Shown piece after piece: positions 1 to 8,900 of a stretch of DNA of 64,000 nt. Made by a program: the position numbers and the translations under genes. Origin of the DNA: DAOULY01 sp034414595. GTDB lineage: Bacteria; Chloroflexota; Dehalococcoidia; SZUA-161; JAUWZY01. Within the stretch, counting starts at the first letter, position 1, and every line of letters begins with the position of its first letter. The stretch is taken from assembly GCA_034414595.1 (NCBI GenBank), contig DAOULY010000002.1:186001-250000 (forward strand), read 5' to 3'. The notes under the pieces are model-generated. The model saw only the letters and a list, made by a program, of their open reading frames with translations, was not told where the DNA came from and did not search any database.

Positions 1-1437
1 TTCGAGGAGTTGCAGCAGCGGGTCTACCGTCTGTCAAACGCGCTACTGGCAATGGGGGTTAAGAAAGGTGACAGGGTCGCTATCATCCACGACAACTGCT
101 TCGAGTACCCTGAGATGTATTTTGCCATCGGCAAGATAGGCGCCGTGGCCACTCCTCTCAACTACAGACTCATCGGCTCAGAGCTTGCTTACCTGATCAA
201 GCACTCCGAGTCCAATACCGTGATTATGGGCCAGGATTTTGTGGAAGCGCTCGCCCCCTTCCGCCACGAGTTTGAATCGGTCAAGAACTACATCTGCCTC
301 GGCGCCAAGCCCGAGGGCATGTCCAACTATGACGAGCTGCTGAGCTCAGCGCCGGAGAGCAAGCCCGAGGTAGAGGTCAGTCCTGATGACCTCTTCTGCA
401 TCCTCTATACCGGCGGCACCACCGGCAGGCCCAAGGGAGCGATGTTAACCCATAGAAACCTGCACAGCGCTGCCATTACCTGGATCGTGGAGTTGAGGCT
501 CAGCACGAGGGATGTCAATATGTTGATCACCCCCCTGTTCCATACTGGATCCAATTGGTTCCTATTTGCCAACCTCATGTTGGGAAACACCCAGGTAATA
601 CTGAGACGCTTTGAAGTAGAGCCCATGCTGAAGACCATCGAAAAGGAACGAGTCACCTTCTGTACCTGGCTGGCAGCCATAGTCAATACCATATTGAGCT
701 TTCCTGATTTTAACAAGTATGACCTGAGCAGCCTAAGATTGGTAGAGGCTGGCGGAGGCCCCCTGGGTGAAGCTCAGCTGAGGAAGCTTATAGAGATGGT
801 AGGATGTAATGTGCGCCATGGCGGCGGTCAGACCGAAGCAGGCTGCATCTGCGGCATCTGGCTCAGTGAAAACCTTGAAGGGCCACCACAGAGATTGGGC
901 TCCGCCGGCACAGAGGCGTTTGGCATCGAGCTAAGGGTCGTCGATGATCAGGATAACGACGTGCCCCCAGGAGGCGTTGGGGAACTCTGCGCCCGCGGCG
1001 AAGCCGTGATGCAAGGCTACTGGAGGATGCCTGAGGAGACAGCGGAGTCGATGAAGGGTGGCTGGCAGCACACCGGCGACCTGGTGCGGATAGACGAGGA
1101 CGGCTACATCACCTATGTGGACAGAAAGAAGGACATGATTAAAAGCGGTGGCGAGAATGTCTATTCCAAGGAGGTCGAGGACGTAATCTATGCCCATCCC
1201 GCGGTGGCCGAGGTAGCTGTGATCGGCATTCCCGATGAGAAATGGGGTGAAGCCATCAAGGCACTGGTCATCTCGAAGAGCGGGCAAACGGCCACTGCCG
1301 AGGAGATCATCGCCCATTGCAAGAAGAACATATCCAGCTTCAAATGTCCCAAGTCAGTTGAGTTCTGCGACAGCTTTCCCAGAACCGGGCTGGGGAAGAT
1401 CGATAAGAAGGCATTGAGAGAGAAGTACCGCAAATAG
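1..1437 (+). CDS. AMP-dependent acyl-CoA synthetase (5' end cut by window edge)
   Basis: Adenylate-forming ligase that would activate a carboxylic acid to its CoA thioester with ATP. The frame is open from base 1, so the true start lies outside; 478 residues are visible, probably lacking only a few tens of N-terminal residues. Seen: the phosphate-binding loop YTGGTTGRPKG (about 406-438), the A5 motif GGGQTEAG, the hinge region HTGDLVR, and the C-terminal GKIDKK with the catalytic lysine. This is the medium/long-chain fatty acid or aryl acid CoA ligase type rather than acetyl-CoA synthetase, which is separately encoded at 39741-41693. It is the first gene of a tight same-strand cassette ending in a B12 mutase, so it probably supplies the CoA ester for that pathway. 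Substrate cannot be told from sequence. Confidence 0.93.
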   Translation, partial: FEELQQRVYRLSNALLAMGVKKGDRVAIIHDNCFEYPEMYFAIGKIGAVATPLNYRLIGSELAYLIKHSESNTVIMGQDFVEALAPFRHEFESVKNYICLGAKPEGMSNYDELLSSAPESKPEVEVSPDDLFCILYTGGTTGRPKGAMLTHRNLHSAAITWIVELRLSTRDVNMLITPLFHTGSNWFLFANLMLGNTQVILRRFEVEPMLKTIEKERVTFCTWLAAIVNTILSFPDFNKYDLSSLRLVEAGGGPLGEAQLRKLIEMVGCNVRHGGGQTEAGCICGIWLSENLEGPPQRLGSAGTEAFGIELRVVDDQDNDVPPGGVGELCARGEAVMQGYWRMPEETAESMKGGWQHTGDLVRIDEDGYITYVDRKKDMIKSGGENVYSKEVEDVIYAHPAVAEVAVIGIPDEKWGEAIKALVISKSGQTATAEEIIAHCKKNISSFKCPKSVEFCDSFPRTGLGKIDKKALREKYRK

Positions 1438-1446
1438 GAGGCTTAG

Positions 1447-2007
1447 ATGCCAAGAGATGAGCTGGCCCAAGTAAAGGTGTTCCGCTTTGACCCTAAGGCA
1501 GATAAGAAGCCGAGGTATGAAACCTATCAAACTCCATACCAAGAATACACGGTGCTCGATGTGCTGCAATATATTCTGGAGCATCAAGACCCTTCTCTCT
1601 CCTTCAGATTCGGCTGCGCCGGAGGAGGCTATCAGCGCTGCGGTGCCTGCCCGGTACTGGTCAACGGCAAGCCAGCACTGAGCTGCAAGAAGCTCGCTGA
1701 GAAGGAGATGACCATCGAGCCACATCCCAAGTTCGAGGTGATCAAGGACCTGGCTGTGGACCTCGATGTAAAGCGGGAGAAAATAGATAAAAGGAAACCG
1801 GCAGTGGAGATAGTGGTCGATGCCCAGAGCTGCACTGGATGCCGCGATTGCGTCATCATCTGCCCGGTAGGAGTCTACGAAATGCGAAAAACGGGCAGGA
1901 GAGCAATAGCCTTCCCGGCAGATATCGAAAGCTGCTGCGGCTTGACCTGCAGGCAGTGTGCCGTCTTCTGCAGAGAGAACGCAATCACAATCACAGCCAA
2001 AGGATGA
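1447..2007 (+). CDS. SdhB-like 2Fe-2S plus 4Fe-4S electron transfer protein
   Basis: A 186-residue iron-sulfur protein starting 9 nt after the ligase stop, with AGGAGG just upstream. The N-terminal half resembles the plant-type 2Fe-2S domain of succinate dehydrogenase/fumarate reductase B subunits, with cysteines in CAGGGYQRCGAC and a fourth in LSC. The C-terminal half has ferredoxin-like cysteines, CTGCRDCVIICP and CGLTCRQCAVFC. It probably carries electrons to or from the flavoprotein encoded 10 nt downstream, by analogy with FrdA/FrdB or thiol:fumarate reductase pairs. No membrane anchor gene follows, so the complex is likely soluble. It is shorter than classical SdhB (about 230-250 residues). 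Physiological partner and direction of electron flow are inferred. Confidence 0.85.
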   Translation: MPRDELAQVKVFRFDPKADKKPRYETYQTPYQEYTVLDVLQYILEHQDPSLSFRFGCAGGGYQRCGACPVLVNGKPALSCKKLAEKEMTIEPHPKFEVIKDLAVDLDVKREKIDKRKPAVEIVVDAQSCTGCRDCVIICPVGVYEMRKTGRRAIAFPADIESCCGLTCRQCAVFCRENAITITAKG

Positions 2008-2017
2008 AGGAGTTGAG

Positions 2018-3736
2018 ATGTCGCCAATAAAATCCATAGAAACCGATGTGCTCATAGTCGGGTCTGGGATCGCCGGCATCAGGGCGGCCATCGAGGCCGA
2101 CAAGGCAGGTGCTGAGGTGGTTTTGACCACCAAAGGCGCTTTCGGCAAGGACGGCGCTGCGGTGTGGATGGGTGGCTCGGGATACCAGGCAGCCATCTAT
2201 CCCCCGGACAGCCTGGAGCAACATGCCCAGGATACGATCAAGGGCGGCAAGTTCCTCAATAACCAGGAGCTGGTATATGAGTTCCTGAAGCTGGCGCCGA
2301 TGACTGCCAAGGAGCTGGACCGCTGGGGAATGCGGCTGGCAAAAAGGGGCAAGGAATTCTTCCAGGCTCGCCTGCCCGGCGAGACATATCCCAGGTCTCT
2401 CCAGCATACCAAGATTGGTGAGTTATTGGGAGGCGAGTTCAGAAAGGCTCTCCCCCACCAGATAAGACTGCGCGAGGGAATCAAGGTCTTGGGCGACCTC
2501 TTGACCATAGACCTGATCAAAGTGAACAACACAGTGGTCGGCATCACCGCGCTCGATCTGAAAGACGGAGAACTCAAGGTGATCACGGCCAAGTCCACCA
2601 TACTGGCCACTGGCGGCTTCATGGGCTGCTATGAATTCACCTCGGCAAATCGCACCCTGACCGGCGACGGACATGCCATGGCCTACAGGGCCGGGGCCCG
2701 GATGACGGGCATGGAATTCATCCAGTTCATTCCCATGATCCCTCTGTGGCCTCCTGCTGTCTATCGAGATGTCTACGCCTATACCTTCTCATTCCTGCTA
2801 CACGGTCATTTCTATAACAAGATGGGCGAGAGGTTCATGGAGAGGTACTACCCGGTGGAGAAGGACTTCGTCACCAGGGAGGCGGCATCCCGGGCCATCT
2901 TCAAGGAGGTCCGCGCTGGCCGAGGCTCTTTGCACGGTGGGGCTTACCTCTCCTTCAGGCACCTCCCCCGAAACCTGATTGATAACCTCCTCGAGCCGCT
3001 GAAGAACAACCCGTTCCTGATATTGCTAAAAGAGGCTGGAGTGGACCTCAAGGAGGACGCCATCGAGGTAGGCCCGGGAGCCCATTATGTCCAGGGTGGC
3101 TGCTGGATCAACAAGAAATGTGAGACCAACCTGGACGGTCTCTATGCCATCGGTGAGGCGGGCTCCGGTGGCAAGGACGGCGCCGATAGACTGGCAGGGA
3201 ATTCCTTTCCCTTCTGCATGGCCATGGGCTATGTCGCAGGCAAGCAAGCCGCAGCCAGAGCCAAGGTCGTGAAGAGACCTAAGGTCACCCAGGCCCAGGT
3301 GCAGGAACTCCTGTCCCAGGCGCTGGCCCCCATAGAGCGCGGCGATGGCGTCAGGGCCCAGGAGGTCAAAAGCAGCGTCAAAAAGCTGATGTCAACCCAT
3401 ATGGTCTTCGCCAGAAAGCAAGACGAGCTCGAGGCCGGGCTCAAGGAAGTGGTCAAAATCAGGGGCGAGATGCTGCCCAGGCTCTGGGTCAAGGCCAAGA
3501 CCAGGAGATTCAACGTGGACTGGATGGAGGCCCTGGAGGCCAGGAATATGGTCGATGTCGCCGAGATGGCGATGAGGGCAGCGCTGATGAGGAAGGAGAG
3601 CCGCGGGCTCCAGGAGCGGGAGGATTACCCCGACTCCGACCCCAACTGGCTCAAGCACATAATCATCGAGAAGGCCGATGGGAAAATGCGCCTGAGCACG
3701 GAGCCGGTGGCCTTCCCTTATCTCAAGCCCGAGTAG
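2018..3736 (+). CDS. FAD-dependent oxidoreductase, fumarate reductase/SdhA superfamily
   Basis: A 572-residue flavoprotein. The start at 2018 is preferred over in-frame codons upstream because AAGGAG lies just before it and they would overlap the previous gene. The N-terminus has the dinucleotide-binding motif VLIVGSGIAGIRAA; further in are KGAFGKDGAAVWMGG, MEFIQFIPM, HYVQGGCWI and LYAIGEAGSGG, all landmarks of the SdhA/FrdA/NadB/AprA family. Unusual: the family's QFHPT is QFIPM, and the RGEGG stretch carrying the catalytic Arg of fumarate reductases has no clear counterpart. It is therefore unlikely to be a fumarate reductase, and may act on an acyl-CoA or another acid produced in this pathway. 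It sits between its iron-sulfur partner and the mutase genes. Confidence 0.88.
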   Translation: MSPIKSIETDVLIVGSGIAGIRAAIEADKAGAEVVLTTKGAFGKDGAAVWMGGSGYQAAIYPPDSLEQHAQDTIKGGKFLNNQELVYEFLKLAPMTAKELDRWGMRLAKRGKEFFQARLPGETYPRSLQHTKIGELLGGEFRKALPHQIRLREGIKVLGDLLTIDLIKVNNTVVGITALDLKDGELKVITAKSTILATGGFMGCYEFTSANRTLTGDGHAMAYRAGARMTGMEFIQFIPMIPLWPPAVYRDVYAYTFSFLLHGHFYNKMGERFMERYYPVEKDFVTREAASRAIFKEVRAGRGSLHGGAYLSFRHLPRNLIDNLLEPLKNNPFLILLKEAGVDLKEDAIEVGPGAHYVQGGCWINKKCETNLDGLYAIGEAGSGGKDGADRLAGNSFPFCMAMGYVAGKQAAARAKVVKRPKVTQAQVQELLSQALAPIERGDGVRAQEVKSSVKKLMSTHMVFARKQDELEAGLKEVVKIRGEMLPRLWVKAKTRRFNVDWMEALEARNMVDVAEMAMRAALMRKESRGLQEREDYPDSDPNWLKHIIIEKADGKMRLSTEPVAFPYLKPE

Positions 3737-3778
3737 CAACTTGCTGCCCTGATACGCTTGGGAGTCCAAGGAGGTTAT

Positions 3779-5494
3779 ATGTTTGACGAGAGAGCAATGA
3801 AAAAAATGAAAGCGATGGCTGCTGAGTGGCAGCGCCAGGCAGAAGAAATGCTCGGCGAAACTGAGCTCAATGCGACAAATGACTCTGGGATCCCATTGAA
3901 GCCGGCATATACCCCGGCAGACATAGAAGGCCTGGAATACGAAGAGTTACCACCTCCAGGGCAATACCCCTATACCAGAGATAACGATGCGCTGCACTAT
4001 CAAATTCAACCCTGGGTGATGCGCCATGGCTATGGCTACGGCCGCGGGGAGGATACAAGGCAGAGGAAGGACTTTCTGGAGAGCCTGGGTATGGCCTATC
4101 ATGTCGGGGAGCATGCAGAGGAAAAGCCAGCACCTTATACCCTGCTCATAGACTTGCCCACACAGCAGGGATATGATCCGGACGCTCCCGAGGCTCAGGG
4201 CAAGGTGGGCGAATGTGGGCTTTCAATCTCCAATATGTGGGAACTGGAAAGGCTCTTCGATGGCAAGCCCATCGATAAAACAGAGGTCATTTTCATCACG
4301 CCTGACAGTGCCCTGCCCTGTATTGCCCAGTATATTGTCTATGGCGAGAACAGAGGCATTCCAGCGGAGCGACTACGCCTCAAATCCTGTAACATATGGT
4401 ATCATCAATGGTTCTGGGACTCTGCTGCCTTCCCCCCGCGGCAGGCGATAAAGCTCGGCCCGGAACTCACCTCTTACCTGATCAAGAAAGTGCCAATGGC
4501 ACAGGTGCAGAGCATTACTGGCTATAACCCAGGCGAAGCCGGTGCCACTCCGGTTCAGGAGGCGGCGCTGACTCTGGCCACAGCCATAGCCGTTACCGAA
4601 GAATGTATCAAGGTCGGCCTCGATCCCGATGATTTCGTCCCGCACTTCTACGGGCATGATCATCTCAGCCTCGACATCTTCGAAACCGCAGCCAAGTTCC
4701 GGGCCAAAAGGCGGATGTGGGCCAAGACCTTCAGGGACAGATTCGGCTGCAAGAGAGCGGAGTCATTGAAGTTCAAGACTTACCCGCAAACTGCAGGCTC
4801 TCTGCTCCCGGCTCAAGAGCCGTTGAACAACATCATCCGCGCCTGCATGATGACCTTAGCTGGTGTGCTGGGCGGAGTTGACGGCATCTGGACTGCATCC
4901 TATGATGAGGCGCTCAATATCCCCAGTGAGGAGGCAGTGACGCTGGCCTTGAGAACCCATCAAATACTTTATCACGAGACAAACATCCCTCACGTCACCG
5001 ACCCGCTGGGTGGCTCCTACTATGTGGAATGGCTGACAAACAAGATAGAAGAAGAGGCAACTAAGCTTCTCAACGAAATAGAGGAAAGGGGAGGGTACCT
5101 CAAGTGCTGGGAGGAAGGCTGGCTGAGGCGTGAGCTGGAAAGATCGGCCAACAGAAGAGAGAAGGCTATAAGGAGCGGTGAGAGGGTTATCGTGGGGGTG
5201 AACAAATATGCCACCGAGGAGGCGCTCTCCCGATCAGCCATGTTCCGGGTCGACCCCGAGGCGGAGGAGAAGATAACAGAGAGAGTCAAGGAATTCAGGA
5301 CCCAGCGTAACAATGAGGAGACCAAGGCCGCGCTGGCTGAGGTCCGCCGCGCCGTGCTCAAGATAAAAGAGGACTGGCCAAGCTCCTGTGGCATTTTGAT
5401 GCCGGCGCTTATCGAGGCCTTCAGGTCTCGGGCTACCGTCGGTGAAGCGCAGGGAATAATAAAAGAGGTCCTGGGCTATGGCTACACCTACTGA
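3779..5494 (+). CDS. B12-dependent acyl-CoA mutase large subunit, divergent active site
   Basis: A 571-residue TIM-barrel subunit of the methylmalonyl-CoA mutase superfamily, which performs radical carbon-skeleton rearrangements. The start at 3779 follows AAGGAGG (3768-3774). Family landmarks: DLPTQQGYDPD, SITGYNPGEAGAT, the QTAGSL region, DPLGGSYYVE and VGVNKY. By eye against Propionibacterium MCM, the substrate-carboxylate Arg207 aligns with Trp213, catalytic His244 with Asn250 (in GYN rather than GYH), and Tyr89 with Gly84, with a roughly 12-residue insertion before DLPT. Flanking spacing agrees (constant offset of 6 at the last two key sites). The enzyme thus probably does not use methylmalonyl-CoA; a related branched or hydroxylated acyl-CoA is possible. 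The separate B12 subunit follows at once. Confidence 0.9.
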   Translation: MFDERAMKKMKAMAAEWQRQAEEMLGETELNATNDSGIPLKPAYTPADIEGLEYEELPPPGQYPYTRDNDALHYQIQPWVMRHGYGYGRGEDTRQRKDFLESLGMAYHVGEHAEEKPAPYTLLIDLPTQQGYDPDAPEAQGKVGECGLSISNMWELERLFDGKPIDKTEVIFITPDSALPCIAQYIVYGENRGIPAERLRLKSCNIWYHQWFWDSAAFPPRQAIKLGPELTSYLIKKVPMAQVQSITGYNPGEAGATPVQEAALTLATAIAVTEECIKVGLDPDDFVPHFYGHDHLSLDIFETAAKFRAKRRMWAKTFRDRFGCKRAESLKFKTYPQTAGSLLPAQEPLNNIIRACMMTLAGVLGGVDGIWTASYDEALNIPSEEAVTLALRTHQILYHETNIPHVTDPLGGSYYVEWLTNKIEEEATKLLNEIEERGGYLKCWEEGWLRRELERSANRREKAIRSGERVIVGVNKYATEEALSRSAMFRVDPEAEEKITERVKEFRTQRNNEETKAALAEVRRAVLKIKEDWPSSCGILMPALIEAFRSRATVGEAQGIIKEVLGYGYTY

Positions 5495-5888
5495 GAAAAA
5501 GCTCAAGGTAATCCTGGCAAAATCGGACCAAGATGCCCATGACCGCGGCATAAGGTTTCTGGCTGAGCTACTACGCGATGCCGGTATGGAGGTGGTGTTC
5601 ATCAGGTATCGCATCGCCGATGAGGTGGCCCAAGTGGCTTTGCAGGAGGATGCAGATGTCGTCGGCCTGAGTTTCTATGGCTCAGGCCTTCTCTATGACA
5701 CGGGAAAGGTGTTGGAGTTGCTGCGTAAGCATGACGCAAGCCACATCGGGGTGGTAGTCGGCGGCACAATCGCCGCCGACGATGTCCCCAAGCTACAGGA
5801 GATGGGAGTAGCTGGCGTTTTTGGGCCCGGCTCGCCGACAGATGAGATGATCAGGTGCATAGCCTCGATCAAGGGCAGTGCTGGCTGA
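5478..5888 (+). CDS. B12-binding small subunit of acyl-CoA mutase
   Basis: A 136-residue cobalamin-binding domain. It carries the base-off/His-on signature DAHDRG, so His21 should replace the lower axial ligand of the cobalt, followed by the VGLSF and VVGGTI loops that hold the nucleotide tail. Its start lies 17 nt inside the mutase large-subunit gene, indicating translational coupling and a heterodimeric enzyme like 2-hydroxyisobutyryl-CoA or archaeal methylmalonyl-CoA mutases. Length and motifs are entirely typical, so unlike the large subunit there is no sign of altered chemistry here. No MeaB-type GTPase chaperone or epimerase is seen in the window. It is the last gene of the cassette; the next gene is convergent. 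Confidence 0.95.
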   Translation: MATPTEKKLKVILAKSDQDAHDRGIRFLAELLRDAGMEVVFIRYRIADEVAQVALQEDADVVGLSFYGSGLLYDTGKVLELLRKHDASHIGVVVGGTIAADDVPKLQEMGVAGVFGPGSPTDEMIRCIASIKGSAG

Positions 5889-5903
5889 CATCGGCCAGGG
5901 ATT

Positions 5904-5922
5904 CTCTGTTCCCGGGACAGAG
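5904..5922. terminator. Hairpin between convergent genes
   Basis: CTCTGT and ACAGAG form a 6-bp stem around a 7-nt C/G-rich loop in the 36-nt gap between the converging mutase and FAD/iron-sulfur genes. A short T-rich stretch follows on the plus strand. It could terminate either or both transcripts; the stem is short, so this is tentative. Confidence 0.4.
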
Positions 5923-5924
5923 GT

Positions 5925-8900
5925 TTACTTCTGATTTCCACTTTTTAAGTAGTCGATTAGCGGCTGTGTGACCAGCGGCACCACATCGCCAATCATGTAC
6001 GGCATCAGGTTGTCCATGACCTTAGGCATCAGCTCCGGCATCTGCTCCCGCATGTAGTCCGGCATGGGGATACGCTGCGCCACCCGCTCCAGCATCACCG
6101 GCATTACCTTGGGCATCATCATAGGCAACAGCCTGGGGAACAGGACGGGGAACATGGGTTTCATCAGCTCCAGGGCTCCGGGAATCTTGCCCATAAATCG
6201 CATCATCGCTCCCATGCCAAAGGGCATGGCGTCTACCAGCTCCGGCCACATAGTGCCCATCAAATCAGCGAAGCCCTGAGGCGTCATCAGCGCGATCATA
6301 GCCTCGAAGACCGCCCACTGGCTATGCACCTCGGGATTGGGGTCGGGAAATTCATAACCCAGGGCTGACGCGGCGAAGCGTGCCAGGTCCTCCACCTCGA
6401 TAGGCACCTGCTTCTTCGCGGCGCTGACGCGGAGCTGGAACTCGCAGCAGGGACAGAGACTCAGAACCTTCTCTGCGCCGGCCTCGAGTGCCTCGTCCAG
6501 CCGCATCTTGCCCACCTCGGCAGCCACAGGAGGGTCTTTCATCAGAGTGAGGACACTACCGCAGCAGTGCGCCTCTTCCCGGTTATGATCCATCTCTACC
6601 AATTTCACATTGGGGATGGCCTGAATAAGCTGTCGTGGCGGCTGGTATACACCAGACTCGCGCCCGAAGTGACAGGAGTCATGCCAGGTCACTGTGACCG
6701 GCTGGCGGCCGTTATCTGGGAAGGTGAATTCCCCTGACTCGATCTTCTGCGCCACCAGCTCGCTGTATTGCTTCGCCGTGATCCCATAGTCAATGCCCAG
6801 TTTCCTGGCCCACGTGGGATAGACCTGCCGCCAAATCATGTCGCAGCTGGGACAAGACGAGACCACGATATCGGCACCAGCCTCCTTGACCGCCTGGATG
6901 TTCTTCTTCATCGTCTCGACGAAGACGTCCCACTTGCCCGCCATCAGCATCGGCGTTCCGCAGCAATCTTCCTGCTCGCCGAGGTAGGTGAAGTCCACCC
7001 CAGCGGCATCAAGCAAGCGGACGCTGGCCATACCGATGTCCTGCTCCACATAGCTGGCAGTGCAACCAGCGAAGTAGACAATGCTGGCCTTGTGGGACGG
7101 CCCGTGCTTGTCCTTGAGGTCCTGAGGGAACCAAGTGGAGCGATCCTTGCGATAGCCCGCCCAGATGTCACCCTCCTTGCGGAGCGCCGCTGCCATCATC
7201 TCGAAGGGTGGGAAGGTCATCTTCTTTTCCTCGTCCACGAGCTGGCCACGCAGCTTCAGCCACGACGGCTCGATGGGCAGGGCTGCTGAGCAGCGCAGGT
7301 TACACAGCTCACACGCGGTACATACCAAGATGGTGTCCACCATAAACTGGTCCCACTCCTCTCGCCCCTCCATATACTCCCGCAGCCAGTACCACTTGCC
7401 CCGCGGGGTCTGGCTTTCCCATCCCCGCCCGTAGAACTGGTCGCACTCTTCGATGCAATAACCGCACTGTGAGCAGGCGTAGGCATACCAGGCAACGTCA
7501 GCTGGTATATTACGTTTGGGCTCTATGGGCCGCTCACCAACCTGGGTGATGACTCGGTTGCCGAGGGGTCGGATGAGGGGCTCAAATGCCCCTGCCAGGC
7601 TGAGGGCCGTGCCCAGCAGACCGTTGCCGATAACTTTGCCTGGGTTCAGAATGGCCCTGGGGTCAACCTGGGACTTGAACGCCTTCAATCTGCTGACCCG
7701 CTCCGCCCCCAACACCTCAGGCGCTTTCTTGCCGAAGTAAAGCCCTGTGGCATAGGCGTGCCCGCCGTGCTTCTCGGCGATCTTGATGATGGTCAGCACC
7801 AGGCCGAAGACAAAGTTGTAGTCGAACTTGCGCTGGTCGCTGGGGATGAACCCGAGGAGCACTACCTCGGGCTGGCCGTTGCCGCTCTCCCGAATGACGA
7901 GACCCTCCTTGACCACAGGCTGATCCACCTTGCGCTCGATCTCCGTCATCGCGTCACCAAGAGCGGAGAGAGGGACGACCACCTCAGCCGGCACCAAGCT
8001 GGGCCCGAGGCGCTTTACCAGCATGAGCTTGAAGCGGTGCTTCCACTCGTGCTGGGCGATAGCATCGCTGAGCAGCTCCGCCCCACAGGGCTTGAGTAGC
8101 TCCGGCAGCCTGCCCATGACCGCCTGGCGGTCTCTGGCACGGAAGGCCAGGGTGATGACATAGGCTTGAGGCAGGAGCACGCGTTCTTCCACCGGGTGGC
8201 CGTGGTGCTCCATCAGCGGAGCCTTGTTCTTCAGCTCCGCCATGCGCGGGTTGATAAAGACCAGCGACCATATGGGTAGCTTCTCACCCACAAGGGACTG
8301 CACCAACCGCTGTAGGTCATGGGCCTGCGGGCAGCTGATGGCTACCACCTCCAGTTCCTCAAGAGGCTGAACGCGGATGGTCACCTCGCTGATGAGTCCG
8401 GTGATACCCTCAGCGTCGGCGATCAGATCGAGTTCGGGGCCGCTGAACTCCTTGACCGTACCGTCGGGCAGCACCACGCGAGCGCTGTCCACGTTGTCAG
8501 GGAACCACCCGGCCTCGTAAGAGCCGATGCCAGCACCACCTTGGGCCAGCCATCCACCGACGGTAGACGACGGGTAACTGGTAGGATACAGCCTCAATGT
8601 AAGTCCATGCTTTTGAAGCTCCCGGTCTAACTTCTCCCAGACCACACCGGCCTGTACCGTGGCCGTCTGAGCATCGGGGTCAATACGGATGATTCGATTC
8701 ATGCGGTAGAAGTCCACCACCACACCCTTTTTCAGCGGCAGCACCCCTCCGTAGCCAGATGATGCCTTGCCCCTGGGGGTCAGGGGCACGTTGTTCTCCG
8801 CCGCCCAGCGAACCAGTTCCACCAGCTCGGCCTCCGTCTCCGGCTGGACCACGGCCTCCGGTGTTGTGTTGCCGATGAGAGGTCTGATCAGGCTGGGGAC

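Noticed and set aside
1354..2196. 280-codon minus-strand open frame across the ligase/iron-sulfur junction
   Set aside because: Antisense to two recognised genes; no conserved motif.
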